Notes: generated from the letters alone by a model not told the origin. A DNA stretch of 14,563 nt from an uncultured Pseudomonadota bacterium (GCA_946478635.1 CAMLCX010000067.1:1-14563), one strand, 5' to 3'; numbered from the stretch's first letter, positions 1 to 7,697 are shown. Numbers and translations: made by a program.

Positions 1-26
1 CCGCTTAAAACATGCGGGAATGACGG
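1..26. repeat. Edge of a dispersed palindromic repeat (GCGGGAATGACG type)
   Basis: The first 26 bases contain CCGC, a short AT-rich loop and GCGG, followed by GAATGACGG. This matches the consensus of a very common intergenic repeat in environmental genomes, written on the other strand as CCGTCATTCCCGCATG followed by an AT-rich stretch. Only one copy is visible and it is cut by the window edge. It lies downstream of the solute-binding gene that ends at 85. I recognise it by pattern and could not count copies. Confidence 0.45.
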
Positions 27-57
27 TCTTCGGAAAGAAATCAACTTAACTCAGCAA

Positions 58-81
58 GCTGCGGGGAATATGACCCGCAGC
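58..81 (-). terminator. Hairpin just downstream of the solute-binding protein gene
   Basis: GCTGCGGG at 58-65 and CCCGCAGC at 74-81 form a perfect 8-bp GC-rich stem with an 8-nt loop. It starts 4 nt beyond the stop codon of the minus-strand gene ending at 85. On the minus strand it is followed by TTGCTGAGTTAAGTTG, which is only moderately U-rich. It could be a weak intrinsic terminator or an mRNA 3'-end stabiliser. Confidence 0.4.
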
Positions 82-84
82 GAT

Positions 85-1062
85 TTAACGCGACAAAGAT
101 TTTAAGAAGCCGGATTTTTCCAACTCGGTGTAGATCGACGGATCCATGAACTCTTCGGCTTTGTGATCCTTCGCTCTGGGGTCCGTTTCGGCCATGGATG
201 CTACGATATTTGCCGTTGCCTTGTAGGGTAATCTCGGCGGCCTTTCGATGAAATTGGTGGCGTACTCATAGGAGGATTCCAACGTTTCACGGTCCTGAGT
301 GCGCGTCCACTTTCCAATGATTTTCATGCCCATCTCCTTGTCGCGAAACAGGCGATCGACGGCCTCGCTGTAGGCCATCAGAAACCGCTTCACGGTTTCC
401 CGATCTTTTTTGATTGTCGAACGAGTCGAAACGAGGCTCGTGGTTGGGTAGTCGATCCCTTCTTTCGCGAAGTTGGCAAGCATGACGAAGCCGGCTTTCT
501 TGGCCTTGAAGTCGCCCGGAGAGGAGAGAATTCCTCCCTGGATGACACCGGCCTGCATGCCGGCGAGAATTTCCGGCTGCCCGCCCATTTGAAGAACCTT
601 TACGTCGCGGTCGGGCTCCAGAGCTGATTTTTTTAGATACGCGCGCAAACTGACGTCGGTCGAGGCGCCGTAGCGCGTGATCCCGAGCGCTTTGCCTTTC
701 AGGTCTTCATGTCGTTTGATCGATGGCTGCACGAAGAGATAAAAAGATGGGACGTTGACCACGCCTCCGATGATCACGATGTCGCCACCGGAGAGGTTGA
801 CGTTGACGATATTACCGCCAGCCAAAGCCAGCGCGAACTCTCCGGCAATGATGGCCTGCGCCATGCGACTGCCACCCGCAACGTAAACTGGGTCGACGTC
901 CAGACCATACTTTTCAAAAATTTTAAGGTCCTTGGCGATGTAAAAGCCCGTTTGCGTCGCGCTGATAGCGCTATAGCCGGCGGCGATGCGCTTGAGTTGC
1001 GCGTGTATTGGGGCGGAATGGGTCAGTAGCACAAGGATTGCAAAAGCGAGAGCTCGTTTCAT
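85..1062 (-). CDS. Secreted NMT1/THI5-like ABC transporter substrate-binding protein
   Basis: This 325-residue protein is a periplasmic solute-binding protein of the NMT1/THI5-like (SsuA/TauA-like) group, which delivers small organic solutes to an ABC importer. Residues 1-21 form a signal peptide: an MKR n-region, a hydrophobic core and probable cleavage after IHA. The mature part opens with the family pattern GYSAISATQTGFYIAKDLKIFEKYGLDV. An LKGKALGI segment, which begins the second half of the ligand cleft in this family, follows. A strong Shine-Dalgarno (AAAGGAGAAG on the minus strand, about 1068-1077) fixes the start. No permease or ATPase adjoins it inside the window, so it may be an orphan or its partners lie beyond the left edge. 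It diverges from the propeller gene at 1242. The substrate cannot be read from the sequence. Confidence 0.88.
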   Translation of the reverse strand: MKRALAFAILVLLTHSAPIHAQLKRIAAGYSAISATQTGFYIAKDLKIFEKYGLDVDPVYVAGGSRMAQAIIAGEFALALAGGNIVNVNLSGGDIVIIGGVVNVPSFYLFVQPSIKRHEDLKGKALGITRYGASTDVSLRAYLKKSALEPDRDVKVLQMGGQPEILAGMQAGVIQGGILSSPGDFKAKKAGFVMLANFAKEGIDYPTTSLVSTRSTIKKDRETVKRFLMAYSEAVDRLFRDKEMGMKIIGKWTRTQDRETLESSYEYATNFIERPPRLPYKATANIVASMAETDPRAKDHKAEEFMDPSIYTELEKSGFLKSLSR

Positions 1063-1152
1063 GACGACTTCTCCTTTTTAATGATCTCAAATAAACTTGC
1101 GTAGGCGGGTTCTTACCATATAAACCTATGTAGGCCAATACACGTTCAATAG

Positions 1153-1181
1153 TTGACTGGGAGAGTTGGGAAGTATATGAG
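1153..1181 (+). promoter_or_regulatory. Candidate sigma-70 promoter for the propeller gene
   Basis: TTGACT at 1153-1158 and TATGAG at 1176-1181 are separated by 17 nt, the preferred spacing for a housekeeping promoter. Transcription would begin near 1188, leaving a leader of about 54 nt before the ATG at 1242. The -35 box is close to consensus and the -10 box is mediocre. It lies in the divergent gap between the two genes. Confidence 0.35.
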
Positions 1182-1241
1182 AACCAAGCGCGCAGCAAGG
1201 GCGGCGGCGATTTCCGTTTAGCGGGAGAAAAAGGGATTTTT

Positions 1242-2435
1242 ATGACGGTCGCAGAGATTCAGGCCAAGAGTGAAAACTGGAACATGCGGGTGATCGGCCA
1301 TCACGACTTGAACGGTCACGGCGATGGCATGCAGCTACTGAAACAAGGGCGCTATGTCTATCTCGCTCATCTCGGCACTTCGCCGATGGCGCTCAGCATT
1401 ATCGACGTCGCCGATCCGAGTGATCCGCGCGTGGCGACGCAGATTTCGCACGCGCCCAATACCCACTCGCACAAGGTTCAGATCGCCGGCGATATCTTGA
1501 TCCAGAACCAGGAGCGGCCTTATTTCGACAGGAACCTGCCCGCCAGCACGCCCAACGAAGCAGGGATCAAGATCTACAGCATTGAAAAGCCCACCGAGCC
1601 GCGCGAGCTTGGCGCCCTCAAGCTTCCTGGCAAGGGCGTGCATCGCATGTGGTTTACCGACGGAAAATATGCGCACGTCGGCGCGATGTTGCCGGGCATC
1701 AAGGAGCGCGCCTATTTGATCGCCGACCTGTCGAATCCCTCGAGCCCGAAAGAAGCGGGGCGATGGTGGATTCCAGGCACCAAGGAAGGCGAGGAGACGC
1801 CAGCCGACTGGACGCCCTTTGAGGGCGAGCATTTTCACGTGCACGGCGCCATTCCGCACGGCGACCGCTCCTACGTCGCGCTCGTCGACGCGGGCATGGT
1901 GATTCTCGATATTTCCGATATCAGCAAACCGAAAACCATCAGCCACATCGACTGGAGCCCGCCCTTCGGCGGCTACGCGCATACGACGCTGCCGCTGCCG
2001 GGACGAAAACTGGTTGTCGCCGTAGACGAGTCGGTAAAGTACGACTGCAACGAAGGCGAAAAGCGGGTTTGGATCATCGATATTCGCGAAGAACGCAATC
2101 CGGTGATCGTCAGTTCCTGTCCGGTGCCGGAGGGCGATTTCTGCAAGCGCGGTTTGCGTTTCGGTCCGCACAACGTGCACGAGATGCGTCCCGGCTCGTT
2201 TCAGAGCGAGAACATCATTTTCATTACCTACTACAATGCCGGCCTGCGGGTTTTCGATATCAGAAACAAATTCCGCCCCGAGGAAGTCGGTTTCTTCATT
2301 CCGCCGGCGCCGGAAGGGCAGAAGGCGCCGATGTTTAACGACCTCTACGTCGATACCGACGGATTGATCTACGTGACGGACCGGATCAAAGGCGGGTTGT
2401 ATATTCTCGAGTACACGGGACCGAAGATTCAGTAG
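1242..2435 (+). CDS. LVIVD-repeat beta-propeller protein, histidine-rich, cytoplasmic
   Basis: This 397-residue protein has no signal peptide. It carries a regularly repeated strand motif of the form hydrophobic-hydrophobic-D followed by a DP/KP/NP turn, at about residues 50-68, 108-126, 156-175, 218-236, 275-293 and 334-352. A last partial copy lies near 385-393. Spacing is roughly 50-60 residues, which fits a seven-bladed propeller of the LVIVD-repeat type. Histidines are unusually frequent and sit at strand entries: HHDLNGHGD (20-28), HSHK (75-78), HRMW (134-137), HFHVHG (197-202), YAH (245-247) and PHNVHE (309-314). Three cysteines lie at 269, 293 and 301. Such a His pattern recalls metal-centred propellers such as carotenoid oxygenases and SBP56/methanethiol oxidase, but I cannot assign a reaction. 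The start follows AAAGGGA at about 1229-1235. A palindromic repeat follows the gene. Confidence 0.8.
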   Translation: MTVAEIQAKSENWNMRVIGHHDLNGHGDGMQLLKQGRYVYLAHLGTSPMALSIIDVADPSDPRVATQISHAPNTHSHKVQIAGDILIQNQERPYFDRNLPASTPNEAGIKIYSIEKPTEPRELGALKLPGKGVHRMWFTDGKYAHVGAMLPGIKERAYLIADLSNPSSPKEAGRWWIPGTKEGEETPADWTPFEGEHFHVHGAIPHGDRSYVALVDAGMVILDISDISKPKTISHIDWSPPFGGYAHTTLPLPGRKLVVAVDESVKYDCNEGEKRVWIIDIREERNPVIVSSCPVPEGDFCKRGLRFGPHNVHEMRPGSFQSENIIFITYYNAGLRVFDIRNKFRPEEVGFFIPPAPEGQKAPMFNDLYVDTDGLIYVTDRIKGGLYILEYTGPKIQ

Positions 2436-2481
2436 GTTTAGAAGAAGATTTCACGACAAAAAACGCAAAGGGCGCAAAATG

Positions 2482-2509
2482 GCAGGGGCGCAGCTTGCTG
2501 CGCCCCTGC
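2482..2509. repeat. Perfect 13-bp palindromic hairpin (GCAGGGGCGCAGC type)
   Basis: GCAGGGGCGCAGC at 2482-2494 and its exact reverse complement at 2497-2509 are separated by TT. It follows an ACGCAAAGGGCGCAAAA stretch at 2462-2478 that itself resembles a dispersed element. There is no T-tract after the hairpin, so it is probably a mobile or dispersed palindrome rather than a classical terminator. It might still end transcription or stabilise the 3' end of the propeller mRNA. Confidence 0.6.
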
Positions 2510-2596
2510 GCTACCGGCAACAAAAAATAGAAAATCCGGACTTACTAAAAGTAGAAGGGCCTTTAAAAATTCCGCTAGAAGCTATCCGGATAAATA

Positions 2597-3478
2597 GTGG
2601 CCGATCACTTGCTCATAAACGTCTTCAATATCGACGCCGCGCTTGCCGTGGGCCGGGCGAAGGGTATCTTTGCCGCTGCCGATCTGGACGTCGACGTGAT
2701 GGTGACGCCGAATTCGACGGATCAAATGCGCGGGCTTGGCAAAGGCTCTTGGCAGATCGTCTCAACTGCGTTTGACAACGTGCTCGGTTGGTCCGGTCGC
2801 GAAGGCGCAGGGATCGTCGCTATCGCTCAAATCGCGCAAGGCCACCCGTTGCCGATCTACGTACGGCCGGAAATCAAGAACTGGGATGATTTGCGCGGCA
2901 AGGCGATGGCAGTGGACGCGGTCGATACCGCCTACGCGCTCGTGCTCCGCCGCGTACTGTTGGCTCATGGCCTGGAAATGGATCGCGGCGATTATGCGTT
3001 GATCGCCAAAGGAACCACCGGGTACCGTCTTGAGTCCATGATCGCCAAGGAGACTTGGGCGGGTGTTTTGAATCCGCCATGGGATGCCAAGGCGGCCGCC
3101 GCGGGAATGGTTCGCTTCGCCGATCATCGTGAAGTCCTGCCGGACTATCCCGGCGGTGTTTATGCGGTTGGAGTGAAATGGGCCGGTGAAAACCGAGCAC
3201 TTCTGCTCAGCTATCTGCGCGCATGGAACGAAGCGCTCGACTGGTGCCACAACGAAAAAAATCGCGATGAAGCGGTTCGACTGCTCGCCGAGGCCGAGAA
3301 GATCGACGAGAAGGCAGCGGCGAATCGTCTGAGGCAGTTACCCATGATTGGGCAAATGAACCTGCCCGGACTTCAGTGCGTGCTCGATCTGCGCGTGCAA
3401 TTCAAACTCACGCCACCGATGGGGCAAGATTTGGCGAAATATTATGACGAGAGTTTTTATCAGGAGACGTCTAAATAG
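2597..3478 (+). CDS. Leaderless NMT1-like substrate-binding-fold protein
   Basis: This 293-residue protein has the fold of an NMT1/THI5-like solute-binding protein but no export signal. The start is GTG at 2597, and an in-frame TAA lies only 6 nt upstream, so no longer N-terminus is possible. The mature-type domain begins almost at once (LLINVFNIDAALAVGRAKGIF). The family pattern of a mid-protein 'NWDDLRGKAMAVD' segment, 'NPPWDAKAAAAG' and a helical C-terminus is intact. The Shine-Dalgarno is weak (CCGGAT). It lies 36 nt upstream of an exported solute-binding protein and heads the transport cluster. It may act in the cytoplasm as a sensor, ligand buffer or enzyme. It lacks the CCCFC-type motif of yeast THI5 pyrimidine synthase. 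A protein that has lost its leader is the alternative. The reading frame is clean, so it is not an obvious pseudogene. Confidence 0.78.
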   Translation: MADHLLINVFNIDAALAVGRAKGIFAAADLDVDVMVTPNSTDQMRGLGKGSWQIVSTAFDNVLGWSGREGAGIVAIAQIAQGHPLPIYVRPEIKNWDDLRGKAMAVDAVDTAYALVLRRVLLAHGLEMDRGDYALIAKGTTGYRLESMIAKETWAGVLNPPWDAKAAAAGMVRFADHREVLPDYPGGVYAVGVKWAGENRALLLSYLRAWNEALDWCHNEKNRDEAVRLLAEAEKIDEKAAANRLRQLPMIGQMNLPGLQCVLDLRVQFKLTPPMGQDLAKYYDESFYQETSK

Positions 3479-3500
3479 AAGTTGCTAAACAGAGGAGCGC

Positions 3501-3508
3501 AAAGGAGG
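3501..3508 (+). promoter_or_regulatory. Strong Shine-Dalgarno that sets the start of the solute-binding protein at 3515
   Basis: AAAGGAGG ends 6 nt before the ATG at 3515. This chooses that ATG over the in-frame TTG at 3482, which would add eleven charged residues in front of the signal peptide. Confidence 0.8.
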
Positions 3509-3514
3509 AATAGA

Positions 3515-4549
3515 ATGAAAGGTTTATTGACGAGACTCGCGGGCGCTGGCCTGGGATTGATGGCGCTGGTGGCGTGGACCGATCTTGGCTTCGCCGCGGC
3601 CGGCGACGATTTGATCGCCGGCGCGAAAAAAGAGGGTGTGATCGATTTCTACGGTCCGTCCACACTGGGCCCCGAAGGCGCTCAAGCGATCGTTTCGACG
3701 TTCAACAAAAAATACGGCTTAAACATCAAGGTCAACTTCACGCCGTCCGGCAACATGACCCGTGACACGGCGAAGGTGATCGGTCTGTCGGCTTCGGGGC
3801 AGCCACCGGAATGGGACATCATGCTGGTCACGGACGCGCATCACGGTTCGCTGTGGCTGCGCAAGCTGCATAAACCTTTCGCCTACACGACCCTCGGTGT
3901 CGCCAAAGATCGGGTCGAATACGACAACGGGACCGTTTCCGTAGCGAATCAGTTCGCATTGCCAGCCTACAACACCAAACTGCTTCCCGCGAAAGACGTG
4001 CCAAAAAAGTGGGAGGACCTGCTCGATCCGAAATGGAAAGGAAAAATCGGCGTCATCAATTCAACCCATCATTTTGGGCGCTTAGCCGCAGGCGCGTGGG
4101 GCGACGAGAAGACGCTTGATTTCATCAAAAAACTGTCCGCGCAAAAGCCGTTGCTGACGCGCGCGGGTGAAATGGCTCAACGGCTGATTTTGGGAGAGGT
4201 GCTGGTGTCGGCGACTTTGCAGGACAGCCAGCTACACGAAGCGAAGGAATCCGGCGCGCCGTTGGCCTTCGCCGAGCAGGTCTCGCCGGTGGTGTCGCCG
4301 GAATATCACGTCGGTGTGCTGAAAGGCGCGGCACACCCCAATGTCGGCCATCTCATGGTGGCGTTCATGGCTTCTGCTGAAGTGCAGCCGGCTTGGCAGA
4401 AGTATACCGGTCACTCCTCCGCTTATGTGCCCGGAACCGCTGCTTACAAATTTGCGCAAGGCAAGCAAGTGCTCTACATGAAACAGGACCAAGCCGAGAA
4501 GGTCGACAAAATCTCGCGGCAGATCGGCAAGATTCTCGGCTTCGATTGA
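3515..4549 (+). CDS. Exported Fe3+-family-type ABC substrate-binding protein
   Basis: This 344-residue periplasmic solute-binding protein belongs to the type-1 extracellular family that includes FbpA/AfuA, the spermidine binders and the 2-aminoethylphosphonate binders. A signal peptide with one Lys and one Arg in the n-region (residues 1-27, cleavage near GFA) precedes a mature start of 'DLIAGAKKEGVIDFYG'. A family hallmark follows: 'PKKWEDLLDPKWKGKIGV', preceded by a tyrosine-asparagine pair (PAYNTK). The C-terminal paired tyrosines that bind iron in FbpA are not evident; the region reads HSSAYVPGTAAYK. An organic anion or amine substrate therefore seems likelier than ferric ion. It lies 37 nt upstream of the fused permease, its probable partner, and is followed by the ATPase. 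The AAAGGAGG site and leader shape support the start. Confidence 0.86.
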   Translation: MKGLLTRLAGAGLGLMALVAWTDLGFAAAGDDLIAGAKKEGVIDFYGPSTLGPEGAQAIVSTFNKKYGLNIKVNFTPSGNMTRDTAKVIGLSASGQPPEWDIMLVTDAHHGSLWLRKLHKPFAYTTLGVAKDRVEYDNGTVSVANQFALPAYNTKLLPAKDVPKKWEDLLDPKWKGKIGVINSTHHFGRLAAGAWGDEKTLDFIKKLSAQKPLLTRAGEMAQRLILGEVLVSATLQDSQLHEAKESGAPLAFAEQVSPVVSPEYHVGVLKGAAHPNVGHLMVAFMASAEVQPAWQKYTGHSSAYVPGTAAYKFAQGKQVLYMKQDQAEKVDKISRQIGKILGFD

Positions 4550-4585
4550 AAACCGCGTCGGCATTGACGCCATAGGAAGGCGGAT

Positions 4586-6346
4586 ATGAAAGTAGAATCC
4601 CGCACCGAACCGGCAGTAGGCGCCTGGGAGGGCTTGAGCCGCTTTTTGCCCCAAGGCGTCACTTTATTCGCGACGGGTCTTTCCGGGTTGCTATTGCTGC
4701 TGATTGGAGTGCCGGTGCTGATGGTTATTCTCATGAGCCTTCGCACCGGCTTCCCCGGCGAAAATGTTCCCTTCACGCTGGAAAATTTCGCCACGGTTTA
4801 CATGACGCCAAGAACCTACGAGATTCTGCTCAACACCGCTTTCTTCGCGGTTTCCAGTGTCTTTATCACGCTTCTGATCGCCGTCCCTCTGGTTTGGATT
4901 CTCATGAGGACGGACATTCCGTTCAAAAAAACGATCTATGTCTTGCTGACCATCGGGATTCTCATCCCGGTGTTTCTCCGGACCATCGCCTGGATCTTGC
5001 TGCTCAGCCCGCGCATCGGTTTGGTCAACAAATGGCTCCAGGAACTTTTCGCCCTGAGCGAGCCTCCGTTCAATCTCTACAGCCTGACAGGCATGGCTTT
5101 CGTGCAAGGTGTTTCGTTCGTGCCCGGCGCCTTCTTCATGCTCGCGGCCGCCTACCGGTCCATGGACCCGTCCTTGGAAGAGGCGGCCTACACCTCAGGA
5201 GTGGGCAAGCTGAAGACCTTTTTGAAGATCAATATTCCCATCACCTGGCCGGCGATCGCGGGCGTGATGGTTTATCTGTTCATGACGGCCATTGCGGTTT
5301 TTGAAGTCCCGGCGATCATCGGGATGCCGGCGCGCATTCACGTTCTGAGCTCGCTCATATTTACTTCCACCACTCCTTCCACCGGTTTGCCGGATTACGG
5401 CATGGCGGGCGCCTACGGCGCGATCATGCTCGTTCTCGGCCTCACGCTGGCGTTCTTGTACGTCCGCTTGGTCAAACAGGGAAAAAAGTACACGGTGATC
5501 ACCGGACGGGGATATCGCCCGCGGGAAATCGCGCTCGGGGGCTGGAAGTGGGCCGCGCTCGCCTTTGTATTCTTCTATCTCTGCATCGAGGTTTTTGTTC
5601 CCTTTGCCGTGCTGCTGTGGGCTTCGTTGCTGCCCTATTTACAATTGCCGTCGGCGGAAGCTCTTTCATCGTTGACGCTCAAACATTATATCGAGATGCC
5701 CAACCACGTCGGCGTCCGGCCGTTCGTCAACACGCTGATCCTCATGTTTGCGGTGCCTACGATTACCATGATTCTGAGCGTGCTGGTGTCGTGGATCGTG
5801 ATTAGAACCCAGGTGTCGTTCCGTGGTTTCCTGGACACGCTCGTGTTTATTCCCCATGCCGTGCCGGGCATCCTCATGGCCGTGGGGTTGGCGTATCTTG
5901 GGCTCGCCTACCGCGACTACTTTCCGTTGTACGGAACGGTTTCGATCATTGTGATTGCTCACACCATCAACTGGGTCGCCTACGGCACGCGCACGACCAA
6001 CAGTGTCATGATTCAAGTCCACCGCGAGCTGGAAGAAGCCGGCCGGGTTTCCGGCGCGTCAGCCCCCCGGGTGCTGGGGAAAATAATTCTGCCGCTCATC
6101 GCCGCCGGCGTGCTCAATAGCTGGATTTGGATAGGCATGCTGTCCTACCGCGAGGTCACCATGTCATTGACGCTGCTGACGCGCAGCAACGTCGTGATTT
6201 CCACGGTGGTCTGGCAATTCTGGGGCAGCGGCTGGGTTCCGCAGGTCTCCGCGCTAGGGGTGATTTTGATCCTGTTCGCGACGATTGTCGTGGGAACCGT
6301 GCGCTTTGCGCTCTCTCGTATCGGCGAGATCGGCGCTGCGTCGTAG
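4586..6346 (+). CDS. Fused two-domain ABC transporter permease (FbpB-like)
   Basis: This 586-residue inner-membrane protein contains two complete binding-protein-dependent permease domains in one chain, as in FbpB/AfuB-type importers. Each half has about six hydrophobic segments; the first begins near residue 26 and the second domain near residue 320. Each half carries the cytoplasmic EAA loop that docks with the ATPase: SLEEAAYTSG with downstream INIP (about 196-218), and ELEEAGRVSG with downstream IILP (about 481-504). AGGAAGG at 4574-4580 precedes the ATG. It lies 36 nt after the solute-binding protein and 113 nt before the ATPase, so the three genes form one importer. The substrate is unknown. 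The gap after it carries an inverted repeat that could weaken expression of the ATPase relative to the permease. Confidence 0.9.
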   Translation: MKVESRTEPAVGAWEGLSRFLPQGVTLFATGLSGLLLLLIGVPVLMVILMSLRTGFPGENVPFTLENFATVYMTPRTYEILLNTAFFAVSSVFITLLIAVPLVWILMRTDIPFKKTIYVLLTIGILIPVFLRTIAWILLLSPRIGLVNKWLQELFALSEPPFNLYSLTGMAFVQGVSFVPGAFFMLAAAYRSMDPSLEEAAYTSGVGKLKTFLKINIPITWPAIAGVMVYLFMTAIAVFEVPAIIGMPARIHVLSSLIFTSTTPSTGLPDYGMAGAYGAIMLVLGLTLAFLYVRLVKQGKKYTVITGRGYRPREIALGGWKWAALAFVFFYLCIEVFVPFAVLLWASLLPYLQLPSAEALSSLTLKHYIEMPNHVGVRPFVNTLILMFAVPTITMILSVLVSWIVIRTQVSFRGFLDTLVFIPHAVPGILMAVGLAYLGLAYRDYFPLYGTVSIIVIAHTINWVAYGTRTTNSVMIQVHRELEEAGRVSGASAPRVLGKIILPLIAAGVLNSWIWIGMLSYREVTMSLTLLTRSNVVISTVVWQFWGSGWVPQVSALGVILILFATIVVGTVRFALSRIGEIGAAS

Positions 6347-6361
6347 TACGAGGCGCTTCGC

Positions 6362-6436
6362 GATCTCAGATTTCAAATCTCAGATCTCATATCGCAGCGC
6401 GAGGTGCAGCTATGAAATCTGAAATGTGAGATTTTA
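6362..6436. repeat. Imperfect inverted repeat between permease and ATPase genes
   Basis: The left part (about 6363-6390) is built from ATCTCA/GATTTCA words. The right part (6411-6433) reads ATGAAATCTGAAATGTGAGATTT, whose reverse complement matches the left part apart from an extra 7-nt AATCTCA word. The GC-richer loop is about 20 nt. It resembles a common low-complexity dispersed intergenic repeat. It sits inside an apparent operon and may modulate ATPase expression. Confidence 0.5.
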
Positions 6437-6459
6437 TATTCCGAACGCAGTGAGGACAG

Positions 6460-7533
6460 ATGATCAGCATTAGAACGCTACGCAAGAGTTTCAAAGCGCA
6501 GCAAGGAGTCGTCAATGCTCTGCGCGACATCGACCTGGACGTTGCGGAAGGAGATTTTTGCGTCCTTCTCGGGCCAAGCGGTTGCGGCAAAACAACGACG
6601 CTGAGATGCGTCGCTGGCTTGGAGAAGCCCGACGGCGGAGAAATCGAAATCGGCGGCCGGCTGGTTAACTCCCCTGCGTCTCGAGTCTTCGTTCCCGCAG
6701 AAAAACGCGAGATCGGCATGGTGTTTCAGTCCTATGCCATCTGGCCGCATATGAATGTTTTTCAGAACGTCGCGTTTCCCCTCACCCAAGGTCAAAAGCG
6801 AGTTTCGAAATCGCTCGTGGCCGATCGCGTGCGCGCCGCTCTCAAGCGCGTTCAACTGGATGGGTTGGAAGACCGGCCGGCGACCGACTTGAGCGGCGGC
6901 CAACAGCAGCGCGTCGCAATGGCGCGAGCGATGGTGACCGATTCGAAAGTATTGCTGATGGACGAGCCGCTTAGCAACCTGGACGCCCGTTTGCGCGAAC
7001 AGATGCGCGTGGAATTGCGCAAAATCACCAAGTCGATCGGTGTCACCACTCTCTACGTCACCCACGATCAAGCAGAAGCGTTGAGTCTTGGCGACAAAGT
7101 CTGCGTCATGAACCTGGGCGAGATCCTGCAAATCGCGACGCCCCATGACGTGTACGCCAAGCCGGCAAACCTCTTCGTTGCGCAATTCGTCGGCGAGATG
7201 AATTTCGTCGAGGGCAAGGTTGCAGGGCCGGGAACGGTTGAATCGCCTCTCGGTGTAATCGCCGCGCCTGTGCCGACGGGCGTGAATACGGGCGCCCAAG
7301 TGACGCTCGCGATCCGCCCGGAGCATGTCGAAGTATTCTCCTCGACAAACCACGGTGCCACCACGACGATCGGCAAAGTCGCGAGTCGCAATTATCTCGG
7401 CGACGCGGCACTGCTTGAAGTCGAGGTGAATGGCGTGACGCTGCTCGCCAAGCTTGCCGGCGATACGGCGCTAACGGTCGGACAGAATGCAGCCGTAGAG
7501 CTCCCCGCGCATCGCTGGCACGTGTTTGCGTAA
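6460..7533 (+). CDS. ABC transporter ATP-binding protein with TOBE domain (FbpC/PotA-like)
   Basis: This 357-residue ATPase energises the importer encoded just upstream. The sequence shows Walker A GPSGCGKTT (38-46), the Q-loop glutamine (90) in MVFQSYAIWPHMNV, the signature LSGGQQQR (144-151), Walker B VLLMDEP (164-170) with the D-loop SNLD, and the switch histidine in VTHDQ (202). The C-terminal part (about 240-357) is a TOBE-type regulatory domain, including an AIRPEHVEV strand typical of the MalK/PotA/FbpC group. All catalytic residues are present. GAGGA at 6452-6456 precedes the ATG. Its order after the solute-binding protein and fused permease matches Fe3+/spermidine/phosphonate-type importers. 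I leave the symbol blank because the substrate is not known. Confidence 0.93.
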   Translation: MISIRTLRKSFKAQQGVVNALRDIDLDVAEGDFCVLLGPSGCGKTTTLRCVAGLEKPDGGEIEIGGRLVNSPASRVFVPAEKREIGMVFQSYAIWPHMNVFQNVAFPLTQGQKRVSKSLVADRVRAALKRVQLDGLEDRPATDLSGGQQQRVAMARAMVTDSKVLLMDEPLSNLDARLREQMRVELRKITKSIGVTTLYVTHDQAEALSLGDKVCVMNLGEILQIATPHDVYAKPANLFVAQFVGEMNFVEGKVAGPGTVESPLGVIAAPVPTGVNTGAQVTLAIRPEHVEVFSSTNHGATTTIGKVASRNYLGDAALLEVEVNGVTLLAKLAGDTALTVGQNAAVELPAHRWHVFA

Positions 7534-7544
7534 AGACAAAGACA

Positions 7545-7630
7545 GTTGTTAGTTTTCAGGATTCAGCCGTCAGCAAAGGCGCATTGGATCATGGGAAACT
7601 TTGACCGCTGATAACTGACGACTGATGACC
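7545..7630. repeat. Inverted repeat of CTGAC/CAGTC words before the acyl-CoA ligase gene
   Basis: TTAGTTTTCAGGATTCAGC and CGTCAGC near 7549-7574 face GCTGATAACTGACGACTGATG near 7607-7627 in inverted orientation, with roughly two-thirds identity and a gap of about 30 nt. This 'ATCAGTCGTCAGTTATCAG' type of repeat is common in intergenic DNA of many environmental genomes. It separates the ATPase gene from the ligase gene and may mark an operon boundary. Confidence 0.45.
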
Positions 7631-7697
7631 CTTTTCCACCTTGCGGTCACCGGGCGTCTATGACATAGGAAACCCAACTCAATTAGAAGGAAGTATC

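Noticed and set aside
1335..2180. Long open frame on the minus strand antisense to the propeller gene
   Set aside because: It is a shadow of a GC-rich coding region; composition is Arg/His-rich and no family pattern is visible.
2479..2775. Plus-strand open frame that might supply a leader for the solute-binding protein at 2597
   Set aside because: It is in another frame, starts within the palindromic repeat and encodes no hydrophobic leader, so a simple frameshift does not restore a signal peptide.
3482..3514. TTG start at 3482 for the exported solute-binding protein
   Set aside because: It would add a charged stretch before the signal peptide, and AAAGGAGG clearly serves the ATG at 3515.
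6478..7353. Long minus-strand open frame antisense to the ATPase gene
   Set aside because: The plus strand carries all ABC ATPase motifs; the antisense frame has no recognisable domain or ribosome-binding site.
7516..7530. Second sigma-54-like motif (TGGCACGTGTTTGCG) before the acyl-CoA ligase gene
   Set aside because: GG and GC are 9 nt apart rather than 10, and the motif lies within the ATPase C-terminal codons, so it is probably chance.
7641..7697. TTG start at 7641 for the acyl-CoA ligase
   Set aside because: The ATG at 7698 has a good AAGGAAG site and begins where the family begins; the 19 extra residues look non-homologous.
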